A DNA stretch of 64,000 bases from Planctomycetota bacterium (lineage in GTDB: Bacteria; Planctomycetota; B15-G4), in assembly GCA_021604805.1 (NCBI GenBank), contig BQJR01000003.1, positions 62,001 through 126,000 on the forward strand, in the 5' to 3' direction. Below the pieces are notes generated by a model, which did not search any database, was not told the origin of the DNA, and saw only the letters and a program-made list of their open reading frames with translations. Shown in pieces: positions 1-8,325 of this stretch (positions are counted from its first letter, which is position 1; each line of letters begins with the position of its first letter). The position numbers were made by a program, and so were the translations under genes.

Positions 1-208
1 GCTGATCAACGAAGTGCAGTCGAGCGGACAGCGCGCCGCGATCGTCGTGACGCACGACCTCGAACTGGCTTTCAGCGTGGCGACCACGCTCGCGCTGCAT
101 CACGAAGGCAAGCTCGTCGAGCTGGCCGAGCCCGACGCGTTCAAGCAGAGCCAACACCCCGTCATCCGTTCCTTCCTCGATGGAACGGTGCAGGAGTCCG
201 GAACATGA
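1..208 (+). CDS. MlaF-like ABC transporter ATP-binding protein, C-terminal part
   Basis: Only the last ~68 codons are in the window; the reading frame is open to the left edge, so the gene starts outside. The visible part contains the H-loop (VTHDLE) and the usual tail with a regulatory-type ending (HPVIRSFLDG) that is common in MlaF/Ttg2A ATPases of MCE lipid transporters. The Walker motifs lie outside the window. It overlaps the next gene, an MCE protein, by 4 bp (ATGA), which supports an Mla-type phospholipid transport system whose permease would lie to the left. Assignment to the MlaF family rests on the tail plus the neighbour. Confidence 0.85.
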   Translation, partial: LINEVQSSGQRAAIVVTHDLELAFSVATTLALHHEGKLVELAEPDAFKQSQHPVIRSFLDGTVQESGT

Positions 209-1419
209 GCTCCCCCCGCACCGACGCCCTGCTGGGCCTCGTCTTCTTCGGCGCGTTGATCGGCCTCGGTGCCGTGACCATCGCGCTGTCCGACTTCGCT
301 TTCGATCGCGAGACCTTCACGATCGAGCTCTACAGCGAAGACGTCGGTTACCTGCGCTCGGGCGATCCCGTGCTGCTGCACGGCATGGCCTCGGGCAAGG
401 TGATGGGCATCGAACGCCTCGACGCGCCGCGCGTGCTCTCGACCCGTCAACGCAATCCCGAGCAGCCGCCCAAGAACGTGGAGACGTCGGTGCGCATCAC
501 GGTGCGGCTCGACGTCGACCCCTTCCTGCACCTCAAGCCCGACTTCCAGATCCTGATCGAGGACCGCGGCTTGCTGGGCGGCAAGTTGATCCGCATCGAG
601 GCGGGCGGCGCCGAGGGCAGCGTGCCAACCGACACACAACTCGTGGCGGTGGCTTCGGAGACGGTGCTGCAGTCGGCGGGTTCGATCTTGGAAGAGAACC
701 GCGAGTCGCTGCGCAGGACGATGTCGAACCTGGAGAGCATCACCGACACCGTGGCAAAGGGTGAGGGCACCATCGGGCGCCTGGTGAACGACGGCGGCGT
801 GGCCGACACCTTGGAGCGCGTGCTCGACACCGCCGGCGGCCTGCTCGACGACGTGGCCGCGGGCGAAGGCACGCTCGGCCGACTCATGACCGACGACGAG
901 ATCTACGAAGACCTGCAGCAGATCACCGGCGACCTGCGCGGCTTCACCGATCGCATCGCGCGCGGCGAAGGCACCGTGGGCAAGCTCGTGCAAGACGACG
1001 CGCTCTACAACAACGCCAACCAGGTCTTCGAAGACCTCACGGCCGTGTCCGAGAAGCTCGCCGCGGGCGAGGGCACACTCGGCAAGTTGCTCACCGACGA
1101 CGCGCTCCACACCGACGTGTCCGAGCTGGCCAGCAACCTGCGCGAGCTCACCGACGGCCTCGCCGAGGGCAAGGGCTCACTCGGCAAGATGTTCCAGGAC
1201 GACGAGCTCTACACGAACCTCAACGACTCCTTCGGCCAGCTCTCCGAGTTGCTCGAAGGCGTGCAGAACGGAGACGGCCTGCTCGCCGCGCTGATCAGCG
1301 ACGAGCAGCTCGCCGACGACTTCCGCTCGATCATGAGCCAAGTGCTCGGCGCCATCGAAGACGCGCGCGAGACGACCCCCGTGCAGAGCGTGGGCTCGTT
1401 CCTGTTCGGAACCTTCTAA
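205..1419 (+). CDS. MCE (MlaD-like) family lipid-transport protein with 34-residue repeats
   Basis: 404 aa. One N-terminal membrane anchor (residues ~8-28) is followed by a single MCE/MlaD domain (~35-135, with the GDPVLLHG and GLLGGKLIRI segments typical of the fold). The C-terminal half carries six repeats built on A-x-G-E-G-T-x-G-x-L-x-x-D-D starting near residues 184, 218, 252, 286, 320 and 354, exactly 34 residues apart, with helical, amphipathic spacing. In other MCE proteins such C-terminal helices form a tube or needle through which lipids pass. It is coupled to the upstream ATPase by a 4 bp overlap. It should be anchored in the inner membrane and point into the periplasm. The lipid substrate cannot be read from sequence. 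Confidence 0.9.
   Translation: MSSPRTDALLGLVFFGALIGLGAVTIALSDFAFDRETFTIELYSEDVGYLRSGDPVLLHGMASGKVMGIERLDAPRVLSTRQRNPEQPPKNVETSVRITVRLDVDPFLHLKPDFQILIEDRGLLGGKLIRIEAGGAEGSVPTDTQLVAVASETVLQSAGSILEENRESLRRTMSNLESITDTVAKGEGTIGRLVNDGGVADTLERVLDTAGGLLDDVAAGEGTLGRLMTDDEIYEDLQQITGDLRGFTDRIARGEGTVGKLVQDDALYNNANQVFEDLTAVSEKLAAGEGTLGKLLTDDALHTDVSELASNLRELTDGLAEGKGSLGKMFQDDELYTNLNDSFGQLSELLEGVQNGDGLLAALISDEQLADDFRSIMSQVLGAIEDARETTPVQSVGSFLFGTF
754..1303 (+). repeat. Six tandem 102-bp coding repeats in the MCE protein
   Basis: Protein-level tandem repeat with a fixed 34-codon period; the first five copies keep a G-E/K-G-T/S core and the sixth is degenerate (NGDG). The DNA copies have diverged, so this is an old structural repeat rather than a recent expansion. 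Confidence 0.75.
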
Positions 1420-2834
1420 CCCACCGACGACTGCACGAGACCCACGTAGCGTCGCACGCGCTGCAGCAACAGCTGCGGCCGCCGGAACTCGCGCAGGATC
1501 CGCGAAGGGCGCATGTAGAAGCGGCGGTAAGCGCGCCGGATGCGTGAGCTGACCTGCGCCGAGCTCATCGCCTGCGCCACCCCCACCGGCGTGGTGCCCG
1601 TGAACTTGCTGTAGTCGAAGTCGCTGGCCGCGTCGCGGCTCTCGTTGTAGAGCTTCGTGTCGGGGTACGGCGTCACTGCAGTGAATTGCACGGTGTCGGG
1701 GTCGAGGTACACCGCGAGATCCATGGTCTGTTCGGCCATGTCGGGCGTCTCTTCGGGGAACCCGATCATGAAGAAGCCGCGCGTGGCGATGCCGTGCCGA
1801 CGGCAGGCGTCGATCACGACCTTGGCGTGCTCGTGGCTCTTGATCTTGCCGCGGCTGTACTTCTTCTGCATGTCGGTGTTGCCCGACTCGATGCCGAAGC
1901 TCACCGACACGCAACCGGCGCGCGCCATGGCGGCGATGACTTCGTCGTCCATGGTCTTGATGGCGGTCTCGCACTGCCACTTGAGGTCGAGACCGGCTTC
2001 TTCGAGCAAGCGAGACAACTCGAGCACGCGTTCGCGATCGTGCGCGAAGAGCGGGTCACGGAAGACCACGTTCGTGATCTTGTGTTCGCGCACGACTTCG
2101 ACCAACTCGTCGAAGACATTGCGCGCGGAACGACCGCGCCACGGAATGCCTTGCGCCACCACGTAGCCGCAGTAGGTGCAGTTGATCGGGCAGCCGCGCG
2201 AACTCTGCACGGTGGTGATCGGGCCTTCCATCGTGGGGATGCGATAGGCCGTGTTCGGGAGCAGGTCGCGCGACGGGAAGGGCAGCTCGTCGAGCGCGCG
2301 GCCCTCGAGCATGCCGCGGTCGGGGTTGTGCTCGATGCCGCCGGCGCGCTGCACACTGAGGCCTTGCACGCCGAGCGCGTCGCCACCTCGGGCGAGCACG
2401 CGCGCCATCTCGGCCACCGTGTGTTCCGGCTCGCCGCGCACGACCGCGTCGACCTTGGAACGCGCCATGGCTTGATCCGGCACCTTGCTGCCCTGACTGC
2501 CCGTGATGAACACGAGGCTCTCGGGCGAGCGTTCCTTCAGCGCGTCCACGAGCGCGAGGTCGAGCTCGATCGTGGTCGACGACGTGGCCAAGCCGATCAG
2601 CTTGGGCAGCGGCGTGGGCAGCTCCTCGAAGAGCGCCTCGGGAGTGAGCTGGCGCGCCTCGGCGTCGATCACTTGGACGGTTTGGCCCTCCGCCCGCAGC
2701 AAGCTAGCGACGTAGAGCAAGTCGAGCGGCGGGTAGCAGAGGCCTTCGCCGACGACCATGCCGAAGCCCCCCATGAGGCCACGGCTGACACGTTGAGCCG
2801 CGGGTGGCGGCGGATTGATGAGCAGGCAGTCCAT
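1416..2834 (-). CDS. B12-binding domain radical SAM protein
   Basis: 472 aa. The N-terminal third looks like a cobalamin-binding Rossmann domain (INPPPP start, YPPLDLLYVASLL helix, VIDAEA), without an obvious DxHxxG lower-ligand motif. The radical SAM core follows with the cluster motif RGCPINCTYCGY near residue 215 and the later strands FGIESGN and GFFMIGFPEET. The C-terminus (RAYRRFYMRP) is the helical tail common in BchE-like enzymes. It converges with the MCE gene and overlaps its stop by 4 bp. Enzymes of this class modify lipids, hopanoids or carbohydrates; the substrate here is unknown. The start is supported by a -10 element 6 nt upstream. Confidence 0.9.
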   Translation of the reverse strand: MDCLLINPPPPAAQRVSRGLMGGFGMVVGEGLCYPPLDLLYVASLLRAEGQTVQVIDAEARQLTPEALFEELPTPLPKLIGLATSSTTIELDLALVDALKERSPESLVFITGSQGSKVPDQAMARSKVDAVVRGEPEHTVAEMARVLARGGDALGVQGLSVQRAGGIEHNPDRGMLEGRALDELPFPSRDLLPNTAYRIPTMEGPITTVQSSRGCPINCTYCGYVVAQGIPWRGRSARNVFDELVEVVREHKITNVVFRDPLFAHDRERVLELSRLLEEAGLDLKWQCETAIKTMDDEVIAAMARAGCVSVSFGIESGNTDMQKKYSRGKIKSHEHAKVVIDACRRHGIATRGFFMIGFPEETPDMAEQTMDLAVYLDPDTVQFTAVTPYPDTKLYNESRDAASDFDYSKFTGTTPVGVAQAMSSAQVSSRIRRAYRRFYMRPSRILREFRRPQLLLQRVRRYVGLVQSSVG

Positions 2835-2851
2835 CCCGTCAATCTATCACC
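2834..2851 (-). promoter_or_regulatory. Extended -10 promoter, probably leaderless, for the radical SAM gene
   Basis: On the minus strand TGATAGATT places a TANNNT hexamer (TAGATT, 2846-2841) with an upstream TG, and only 6 nt separate it from the ATG at 2834. That spacing puts the transcription start on or next to the start codon. No Shine-Dalgarno sequence fits in between. Confidence 0.45.
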
Positions 2852-3025
2852 GAGGCTCGCACGAAGCCGCGCACTTCTGACGATCTGCGCACCTGGCTTG
2901 AGGGTCGACTTGCGCTCACAAGCCCGTCCACAGCATGGGTTTGGGACGCGCTCAGCGGATTCTGCCGCGATCGACTGCCGACAAGAGGGGTCCTTCACGC
3001 CCCCGAGCCACGAGAGTTGACCTCC

Positions 3026-6000
3026 ATGCAGCAACCGGCCTCAGCGCCGACGCGCCGAAATCCGTCGGTTCGTCGCTCCGTGAAGTTCGCCTCGCTGTGT
3101 GCAGCCTTCGTGCTGCTCGGCGTCTCGGCCGTGCTCGAGCCCTTCGTGCCGCGCGTCTACGAGTTCGCCGAGACCGTGCCCTTCAGCGCGCTCCACCCGC
3201 GGATCGAGCCAGAGCCCCAGTTCGGCGCACCCCATTTCGCGACGCCCCAGCCGGAGTTCCTGGCGGGGCTCTCGGCCTTCCACCTGGACCGCTCGGCGTT
3301 GCGACTCGACGCGCGCCGCACGAGCTTCGCCGAGCTCTCCTCCTCTGAGCAGAAGAAGCTCGACAAGCTGGCCAAGAAGTTCGGCAAGTCTGAGGACCGG
3401 CTCTTGGAGCTGGAAGCCAAGCGCGATCTGGCCGCTTCGGAGTTGGCCGCCGCGCAGTCTGCCCTGGCCGCCGCCGAGTCGATGCCGATCAACACGATCT
3501 GGGACTGGCTGGCGCGCAAGAAGGCGCTCAAGCAAGCCACGCGCGACGTGAAGGTGTGGGGCAAGCGTCTCGCGAAACTCGAGAAGAAGCTGCTCAAGGC
3601 GGCGACCAAGCTGGAAGGCCTCGTGCTCGGGATCGAAGAGATCGACCCGACGTACTTCAGCGCGGATCCCGACGGCGACCCCGATCCTGATCCGGAGCCG
3701 GATCCCGACCCGGATCCAGACCCCGATCCTGATCCTGATCCCGACCCCGATCCCGACCCAGACCCCGATCCAGATCCAGATCCAGACCCGGATCCGGACC
3801 CCGATCCAGACCCCGACCCCGAACCCGAACCCGATCCGGGCCCCGGCATCGGCGACGGACCGCCCAGCACCAGCACGCCCGCGAACCTGAACCAAGTGGA
3901 GTTGATGGTCCACGAAGCGCTCACCACGAGCGCCGCAGGCGTCAACCGTCCCGAGGGCGTGGCGACTTTCGGGCTGCCCTTCGCACAAGGCAAGGTCACG
4001 CTGAGCAACGGTCGTCCCGCACTGAGTGTGACCGGCGCGCAGGCCTACCAGGCGCGCACGCTCGACACCTGGCCGGACGGTTCCGTGCGCTGGGCCCAAC
4101 TCGACGTGCAAGTGGACGTGGACGCTGGCGAGGTCACCGACGGCGTGGTGGTGAACACCACCAGCGGCAACGGTGAGTCCGGCCAGAACGACCTCGCGAG
4201 CACGATCTCAGGCGGCTTCCGCGTAGACACCGGTCCGCTCGTAGTCGACGTGATGCAGGGCACTCAGTTCAACCTGTTCCGCAAGGTCACGGTCGACGGC
4301 ACGGTGCTCGTGAACGATGCCGCCCACGAAGGGCTCTACGCCGAGAACACTTCCGGCGTCGCGCTCACCCCCGGCAACGACACCGTGGTGAGCCTCGCCG
4401 AGAACGGCCCGGCGCGCACCGTCGTGCTGGCTGAAGGCTCGCTCAAGACTCCCGCTGGCGCCGCCGTGGTGGACTACAGCTGTCGCATGATCTTCCGACG
4501 CGATTCGCGCGACGTGGAAGTGGTGTTCACGCTGCGCAACGGCACGCTCGCACGCAACCGACATGTGCAACTCGACGGCATCGAGTTGCGCGTGCCGATC
4601 GACTCCGGCAGCAGCTCCCCCACCGTGCGCACCGCCTTGCACAACGGCGCCTTCGAAGACGAGATCAGCGGCTCCCAACAGGCGTACTTCTATCAGGCCT
4701 ACGTGGCGACCGACACGTACAACCTCGACAGCGGTGACTACAAGCCGCACATCCCCAAGTCGAGCAGCCACGTGTTCAACGAACGCGGCTACCGCGTGCG
4801 CTACGGCAACTCCGAGATCCACTCGCTGGGCGACAAGAACGAGTACGTGCAGCACCCCTACCTGAACCTGCACGGCAGCAAGGGCGGCGTGACGGTGGCC
4901 ATCCAAGACCTGGCCTTCATGTGGCCCGGCGCGCTCGAAGGTCACGCCGACGGACAGGTCCGCGCAGGCTTGTTCACGCTGCGCAACAGCGTGCCCTACA
5001 CCTTCGTGTGGCGTCAGTACGAGAGCCGCAGCGCGATCTTCTCCTTCCACAAGGGCAGCACGGCGCCGGCGCCCGTGGCCGTGCCCCGTCGCCTCGACTT
5101 CCCGCTCACGGCGCGCGCCAAGACCTACGACTACTACGACGAGACCGGTGTGTTCCCGTACCGCTTGGCGACCATCGCCGAGCACAACGAGGCCTACCAG
5201 CTCATGGGCGTCTCGCACTACGTCGACAGCGACAACACCGAGATGAAGGTGTGCCGCTACCTCGGCAAGTCGACCACCGGCGGCAGCAACAACTACGCCA
5301 GCATCGAGGACAAGTTGCTCGGCGACTGGCTGCGTCACGGCAACGGTGGTCCGTACCTGCAAGGCCTCTCGCTCGCACTCTGGAAGTCGGAGTGGCAAGT
5401 GCGCCGCAGCGACGACTTCCACGACGACGACGACCCTGGCGCCAGCAACGACGGCCTGCCCCACACGGACCGCACCTTCGGCGACGAAGAGCACCGCTAC
5501 CGCGACGGCATGATCCTGGCCTACCACCTCACGGGCGACGAACGCTACCGCGCCGCGCTCTTCGACGAAGCCGAAGTGCTGCACACCATCAACCACTACC
5601 AGCAAGAGCGCTCGATGTACCAGACCCTGCGCGCCCAAGCGCTGGTGGCCGAGTTCACCGACGACGCGCAGCTGCCCGGCATCCTCGCCGACCGCGTCGA
5701 CTGGTTCACCGACCGCACCATCGACATCGACACGGACACCGACGGCGGCTGGGGTTGGCAAGACGACCCCGACCAAGGCGACCGCCGCTACTTCGTGTTC
5801 TCCGGCGACCTCAACAACGAAAAGCCGGCCGGCGAGGAGTACCAGACGCGCGGCTTCTTCACCGCGAGCCTCGGCCCGCTGGCCTTCTTCCACACCGCGC
5901 GCGTGCTGGGCTCGAGCAGCCCGATGGGCGCCGAGTCGGAGGGCCGTCTGCGCGACCTCGCTTACTACACGCGCAACGAGTTGTTCCCCTACAAGCCCAG

Positions 6001-6277
6001 CCCGGCCGCGCGTCACCTGGCCTACTCCTACGCCGTGAGCCTGCAGCAGACGACCCAGTCCGAGGACTACGACTTCCACCCGATCCTGCTCACCATGGCG
6101 GCCGCCTACGAAACCAGCGGCGACGTGGAGTACCTGCACCGCGGGCGCGAACAGGTCGAAGCCTTCGAGGCGCACAAGGACAGCAGCAAGCCCAACAACC
6201 TGCACTACCTCGACACGCGCGCCGACTGCCAACACTTCTTCAGCGTGTGGCGCGAATGGAAGCTGGCCAATCCGTAG
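3026..6277 (+). CDS. Large exported YetA/PcRGLX-like (PL26-type) polysaccharide-active protein
   Basis: 1083 aa from ATG 3026 (a TTG at 3017 is in frame; GAGAG lies 9 nt before the ATG). Order: cationic N-terminus with a membrane/signal helix (~19-36); a charged coiled coil (~110-200, KKLDKLAKKFGK, KLEKKLLKAATKLE); a ~55-residue Asp-Pro linker; then an N-terminal barrel with WPDGSVRW, a beta-sandwich, and an alpha/alpha-toroid-like end rich in aromatic and acidic residues (RTFGDEEHRYRDGM, DGGWGWQ). The barrel-sandwich-toroid order and the WxDGSxRW motif recall exo-rhamnogalacturonan lyase PL26/YetA. It is probably exported and tethered, with the coiled coil and stiff linker holding the catalytic part away from the membrane. 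Substrate and catalytic residues are not established; the family call is moderate. Confidence 0.75.
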   Translation: MQQPASAPTRRNPSVRRSVKFASLCAAFVLLGVSAVLEPFVPRVYEFAETVPFSALHPRIEPEPQFGAPHFATPQPEFLAGLSAFHLDRSALRLDARRTSFAELSSSEQKKLDKLAKKFGKSEDRLLELEAKRDLAASELAAAQSALAAAESMPINTIWDWLARKKALKQATRDVKVWGKRLAKLEKKLLKAATKLEGLVLGIEEIDPTYFSADPDGDPDPDPEPDPDPDPDPDPDPDPDPDPDPDPDPDPDPDPDPDPDPDPDPEPEPDPGPGIGDGPPSTSTPANLNQVELMVHEALTTSAAGVNRPEGVATFGLPFAQGKVTLSNGRPALSVTGAQAYQARTLDTWPDGSVRWAQLDVQVDVDAGEVTDGVVVNTTSGNGESGQNDLASTISGGFRVDTGPLVVDVMQGTQFNLFRKVTVDGTVLVNDAAHEGLYAENTSGVALTPGNDTVVSLAENGPARTVVLAEGSLKTPAGAAVVDYSCRMIFRRDSRDVEVVFTLRNGTLARNRHVQLDGIELRVPIDSGSSSPTVRTALHNGAFEDEISGSQQAYFYQAYVATDTYNLDSGDYKPHIPKSSSHVFNERGYRVRYGNSEIHSLGDKNEYVQHPYLNLHGSKGGVTVAIQDLAFMWPGALEGHADGQVRAGLFTLRNSVPYTFVWRQYESRSAIFSFHKGSTAPAPVAVPRRLDFPLTARAKTYDYYDETGVFPYRLATIAEHNEAYQLMGVSHYVDSDNTEMKVCRYLGKSTTGGSNNYASIEDKLLGDWLRHGNGGPYLQGLSLALWKSEWQVRRSDDFHDDDDPGASNDGLPHTDRTFGDEEHRYRDGMILAYHLTGDERYRAALFDEAEVLHTINHYQQERSMYQTLRAQALVAEFTDDAQLPGILADRVDWFTDRTIDIDTDTDGGWGWQDDPDQGDRRYFVFSGDLNNEKPAGEEYQTRGFFTASLGPLAFFHTARVLGSSSPMGAESEGRLRDLAYYTRNELFPYKPSPAARHLAYSYAVSLQQTTQSEDYDFHPILLTMAAAYETSGDVEYLHRGREQVEAFEAHKDSSKPNNLHYLDTRADCQHFFSVWREWKLANP
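3666..3840 (+). repeat. Asp-Pro (GAYCCN) hexanucleotide coding repeat
   Basis: About 28 consecutive Asp-Pro or Glu-Pro dipeptides encoded by GAT/GAC-CCN units with many synonymous changes. It forms a rigid extended linker between the coiled coil and the catalytic domains and is a likely site of length variation. Confidence 0.9.
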
Positions 6278-6352
6278 AGGACCCTCGAGTCGGGCCTCGG
6301 GCCGTGCGCGGCGCAGCGCAACTCGTGAGTCGTGGAGTTCGGGCGCCGCGCG

Positions 6353-7096
6353 CTAGAGCGGCTTGCGCAGCACGCCGTAGAGACTCACGCCGAAGGGCAA
6401 GTCGACGTGCTTCTCGAGCGCCGTCTCGGCGGCGGTGATCACGCCGGCCAACTTCTCGAGCGGCCACGGCATCGGCACCGCGAAGTCCGACGTGGCTTCT
6501 TCGTCGGGGCGGGGTGACATGCCGCGCAACTTGCGCAGCGCCCAGACCGCGGGCGAGAGCGTCATCGAGCTGTAGCTCATGCGTTCGGTGACGAAGCCCG
6601 CGCGCTCGAGTCGCTCGCGGAGCTGCGGCCGCCGGTAGCGACGGTGATGGTGGTAGGCCACGTCGTGCGGGCTCCAGAGCGCCATGAAGGCCGGCACCGT
6701 GGCCACCAGCACGCCGCCCGGCGCGAGCACGCGGAAGACTTCGCGCATGGCGGCTTCGTCGTCTTCGAAGTGCTCGAAGGCGTCGAGGGCGAGCACGACG
6801 TCGAAGCTCGTGTCGCCGAAGGGCAGCTTGAGCGCGTCGCCGCGCACGATGCGGTCGATGCCGCGCGCGGCGCACAGGCGGATCGTCTCCTCGGAGATGT
6901 CCACGCCGCGGATGTCGCCGTAGTCCTGTAGGAAGCGAAAGCTCATGCCCGTGGCGCAGGCCAGGTCGAGCAGGCGCAGCGGGCGCTGCGTCGGCGCGTA
7001 GCGATCCAGCGCGGCGCGCACGAGCTCACGACGACCGCGGTACCACCAGTGCGTTTCCTCGATCGCGAACATGCGATCGAACTCGGCGGTGTTCAC
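6353..7096 (-). CDS. Class I SAM-dependent methyltransferase
   Basis: 247 aa. The SAM-binding motif I is LLDLACATGMSF, followed by GVDIS (motif II region), LALDAFEHFEDD and the post-motif RVLAPGGVLVATVP, all in the Methyltransf_11/23 pattern. The opening ETHWWYRGRREL is typical of methyltransferases found in polysaccharide and lipid-glycan loci. The GTG start at 7096 overlaps the stop of the WecA-like gene by 4 bp (GTGA), so the two are translationally coupled. Probable role: methylation of a glycan, lipid carrier or small precursor in the locus; the acceptor cannot be named. Confidence 0.9.
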   Translation of the reverse strand: MNTAEFDRMFAIEETHWWYRGRRELVRAALDRYAPTQRPLRLLDLACATGMSFRFLQDYGDIRGVDISEETIRLCAARGIDRIVRGDALKLPFGDTSFDVVLALDAFEHFEDDEAAMREVFRVLAPGGVLVATVPAFMALWSPHDVAYHHHRRYRRPQLRERLERAGFVTERMSYSSMTLSPAVWALRKLRGMSPRPDEEATSDFAVPMPWPLEKLAGVITAAETALEKHVDLPFGVSLYGVLRKPL

Positions 7097-8217
7097 GAAC
7101 CGCCCTCGCGCGGCGCGCTCTCGACCTCGCTGGGGTGCCCGTGGTGAGTCTTCTCGATGGACATGATCTTGTGCGTGACGGCGATCATGAACACGAAGCT
7201 GGCCGCGAACAGGCCGTAGCGATAGGGCTCGGTGGCTTGCGTGGCGAGGATGCCGATCCAGGCCAAGATCAGGCCCAGGCCCCAGAGGATCAGCACGGCT
7301 TCGGCCGCGGTGAAGCCGCCGCGCACGAGTCGGTGGCTCAAGTGATGGTTGTCGCCGAGGTACACCGGCCGCTTCTCCACGAAGCGCATGAGCACCACGT
7401 AGGCGGCGTCGAAGAGCGGCACGCCCATGATCAACACGGCCGGGATGAGATGGTGCGCGCCGAAGTCGCCGAGCCCGACGTCCATGAAGCCGGCGATCAG
7501 GTCGAACTGGATGCGCGCCATCCAGAAGCCGATGAACATCGAGCCCGCGTCGCCGAGGAAGATGCGCGACCTGGGGAAGTTGAACGGCAGGAAGCCGAGC
7601 AGCGCGCCGACCAGGATCACGGCCACCATCATCGAGCGCACCGAGGCGGTCGTCTGCAGGTAGAGGATCGCTGCCGAGAAGGCGATCACCGACAAGCCGG
7701 ACATCAGCCCGTTCATGTTGTCGGAGAAGTTGAACGAGTTGACGATCGTGAGGAACCAACCCAGGAAGAAGAGTTGGTAGAGCCACTGGTCCCAGCTACC
7801 GCCCTGCTCGAGCAGCAGCGAGAGGTGCGGCCACATGAGCACGCCCACGCCGATCACTTGCCCGATCAGCTTGGGCTGGAAGGTCATCGAGTCCTTGAAG
7901 ACGTCGTCGATGAAACCCACGGCGAAGAGCACGAGACTGCCCGAGGCCACGAAGGCGATCTCGCCCCAGCGCAGGTCGGTGTCGAGCAGCGCATCGGATT
8001 GGTGGACGACGACCGCGAAGCCCATGACGGCCGCGATCAACACGCCGACCCCACCCATCAGCGGCGTGACGATCTCGTGCGTCTTGCGGCCGCCCGGCTT
8101 GTCGACGATGCCCCAGGCGCGCGCCAAGCGCATGCACAGCGGCATCACGACCAAGGCCGTGGTGAGTGCCACCGCGAAGCCCTGCGCTGCGACTCTGAGG
8201 ACCTCGTCTTGGAACAC
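7093..8217 (-). CDS. WecA/MraY-like polyprenyl-phosphate sugar-1-phosphate transferase
   Basis: About 374 aa from GTG 8217; a TTG at 8256 would add 13 residues and neither start has a clear ribosome site. It is a polytopic membrane protein with ~10-11 helices. Signature segments of the family are DKPGGRKTH near the first loop, the metal-binding region SFNFSDNMNGL, the FLGDAGSMFIGF motif and the His-rich loop GDNHHLSHRL. The family moves GlcNAc-1-P or a similar phosphosugar to undecaprenyl phosphate, which starts glycan assembly at the inner leaflet. Here it probably primes the polysaccharide made by the genes to the right. A GATAG-type -10 lies upstream at 8288-8295. Confidence 0.93.
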   Translation of the reverse strand: MFQDEVLRVAAQGFAVALTTALVVMPLCMRLARAWGIVDKPGGRKTHEIVTPLMGGVGVLIAAVMGFAVVVHQSDALLDTDLRWGEIAFVASGSLVLFAVGFIDDVFKDSMTFQPKLIGQVIGVGVLMWPHLSLLLEQGGSWDQWLYQLFFLGWFLTIVNSFNFSDNMNGLMSGLSVIAFSAAILYLQTTASVRSMMVAVILVGALLGFLPFNFPRSRIFLGDAGSMFIGFWMARIQFDLIAGFMDVGLGDFGAHHLIPAVLIMGVPLFDAAYVVLMRFVEKRPVYLGDNHHLSHRLVRGGFTAAEAVLILWGLGLILAWIGILATQATEPYRYGLFAASFVFMIAVTHKIMSIEKTHHGHPSEVESAPREGGS

Positions 8218-8286
8218 CCGGGCGGTCTTTCGGTGCGGAGAGCGGGGAGAACACAACGCGCGACGCGTGTCGAGCGACGCAGCGGG

Positions 8287-8296
8287 CAGTCTATCC
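8287..8296 (-). promoter_or_regulatory. GATAGACT -10-like element upstream of the WecA-like gene
   Basis: The minus strand reads GGATAGACTG, a TANNNT hexamer inside the 69-bp gap after the deacetylase gene. It is the same octamer as in the SulP/LysR intergenic region, and the gap is one of the few breaks in this otherwise overlapping gene chain. No convincing -35 was found. Confidence 0.35.
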
Positions 8297-8325
8297 GGCG
8301 TGTGGCGCAGGAGCCACCGAAGGGC

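Noticed and set aside
3666..3840. CRISPR-like or satellite reading of the GAYCCN tract
   Set aside because: It is an in-frame Asp-Pro coding repeat with no spacers.
4208..6235. A 675-codon minus-strand frame opposite the YetA-like gene
   Set aside because: Composition (Val/His/Gln/Arg-rich, no domains) is that of a shadow; the plus-strand frame has a signal helix and conserved motifs.
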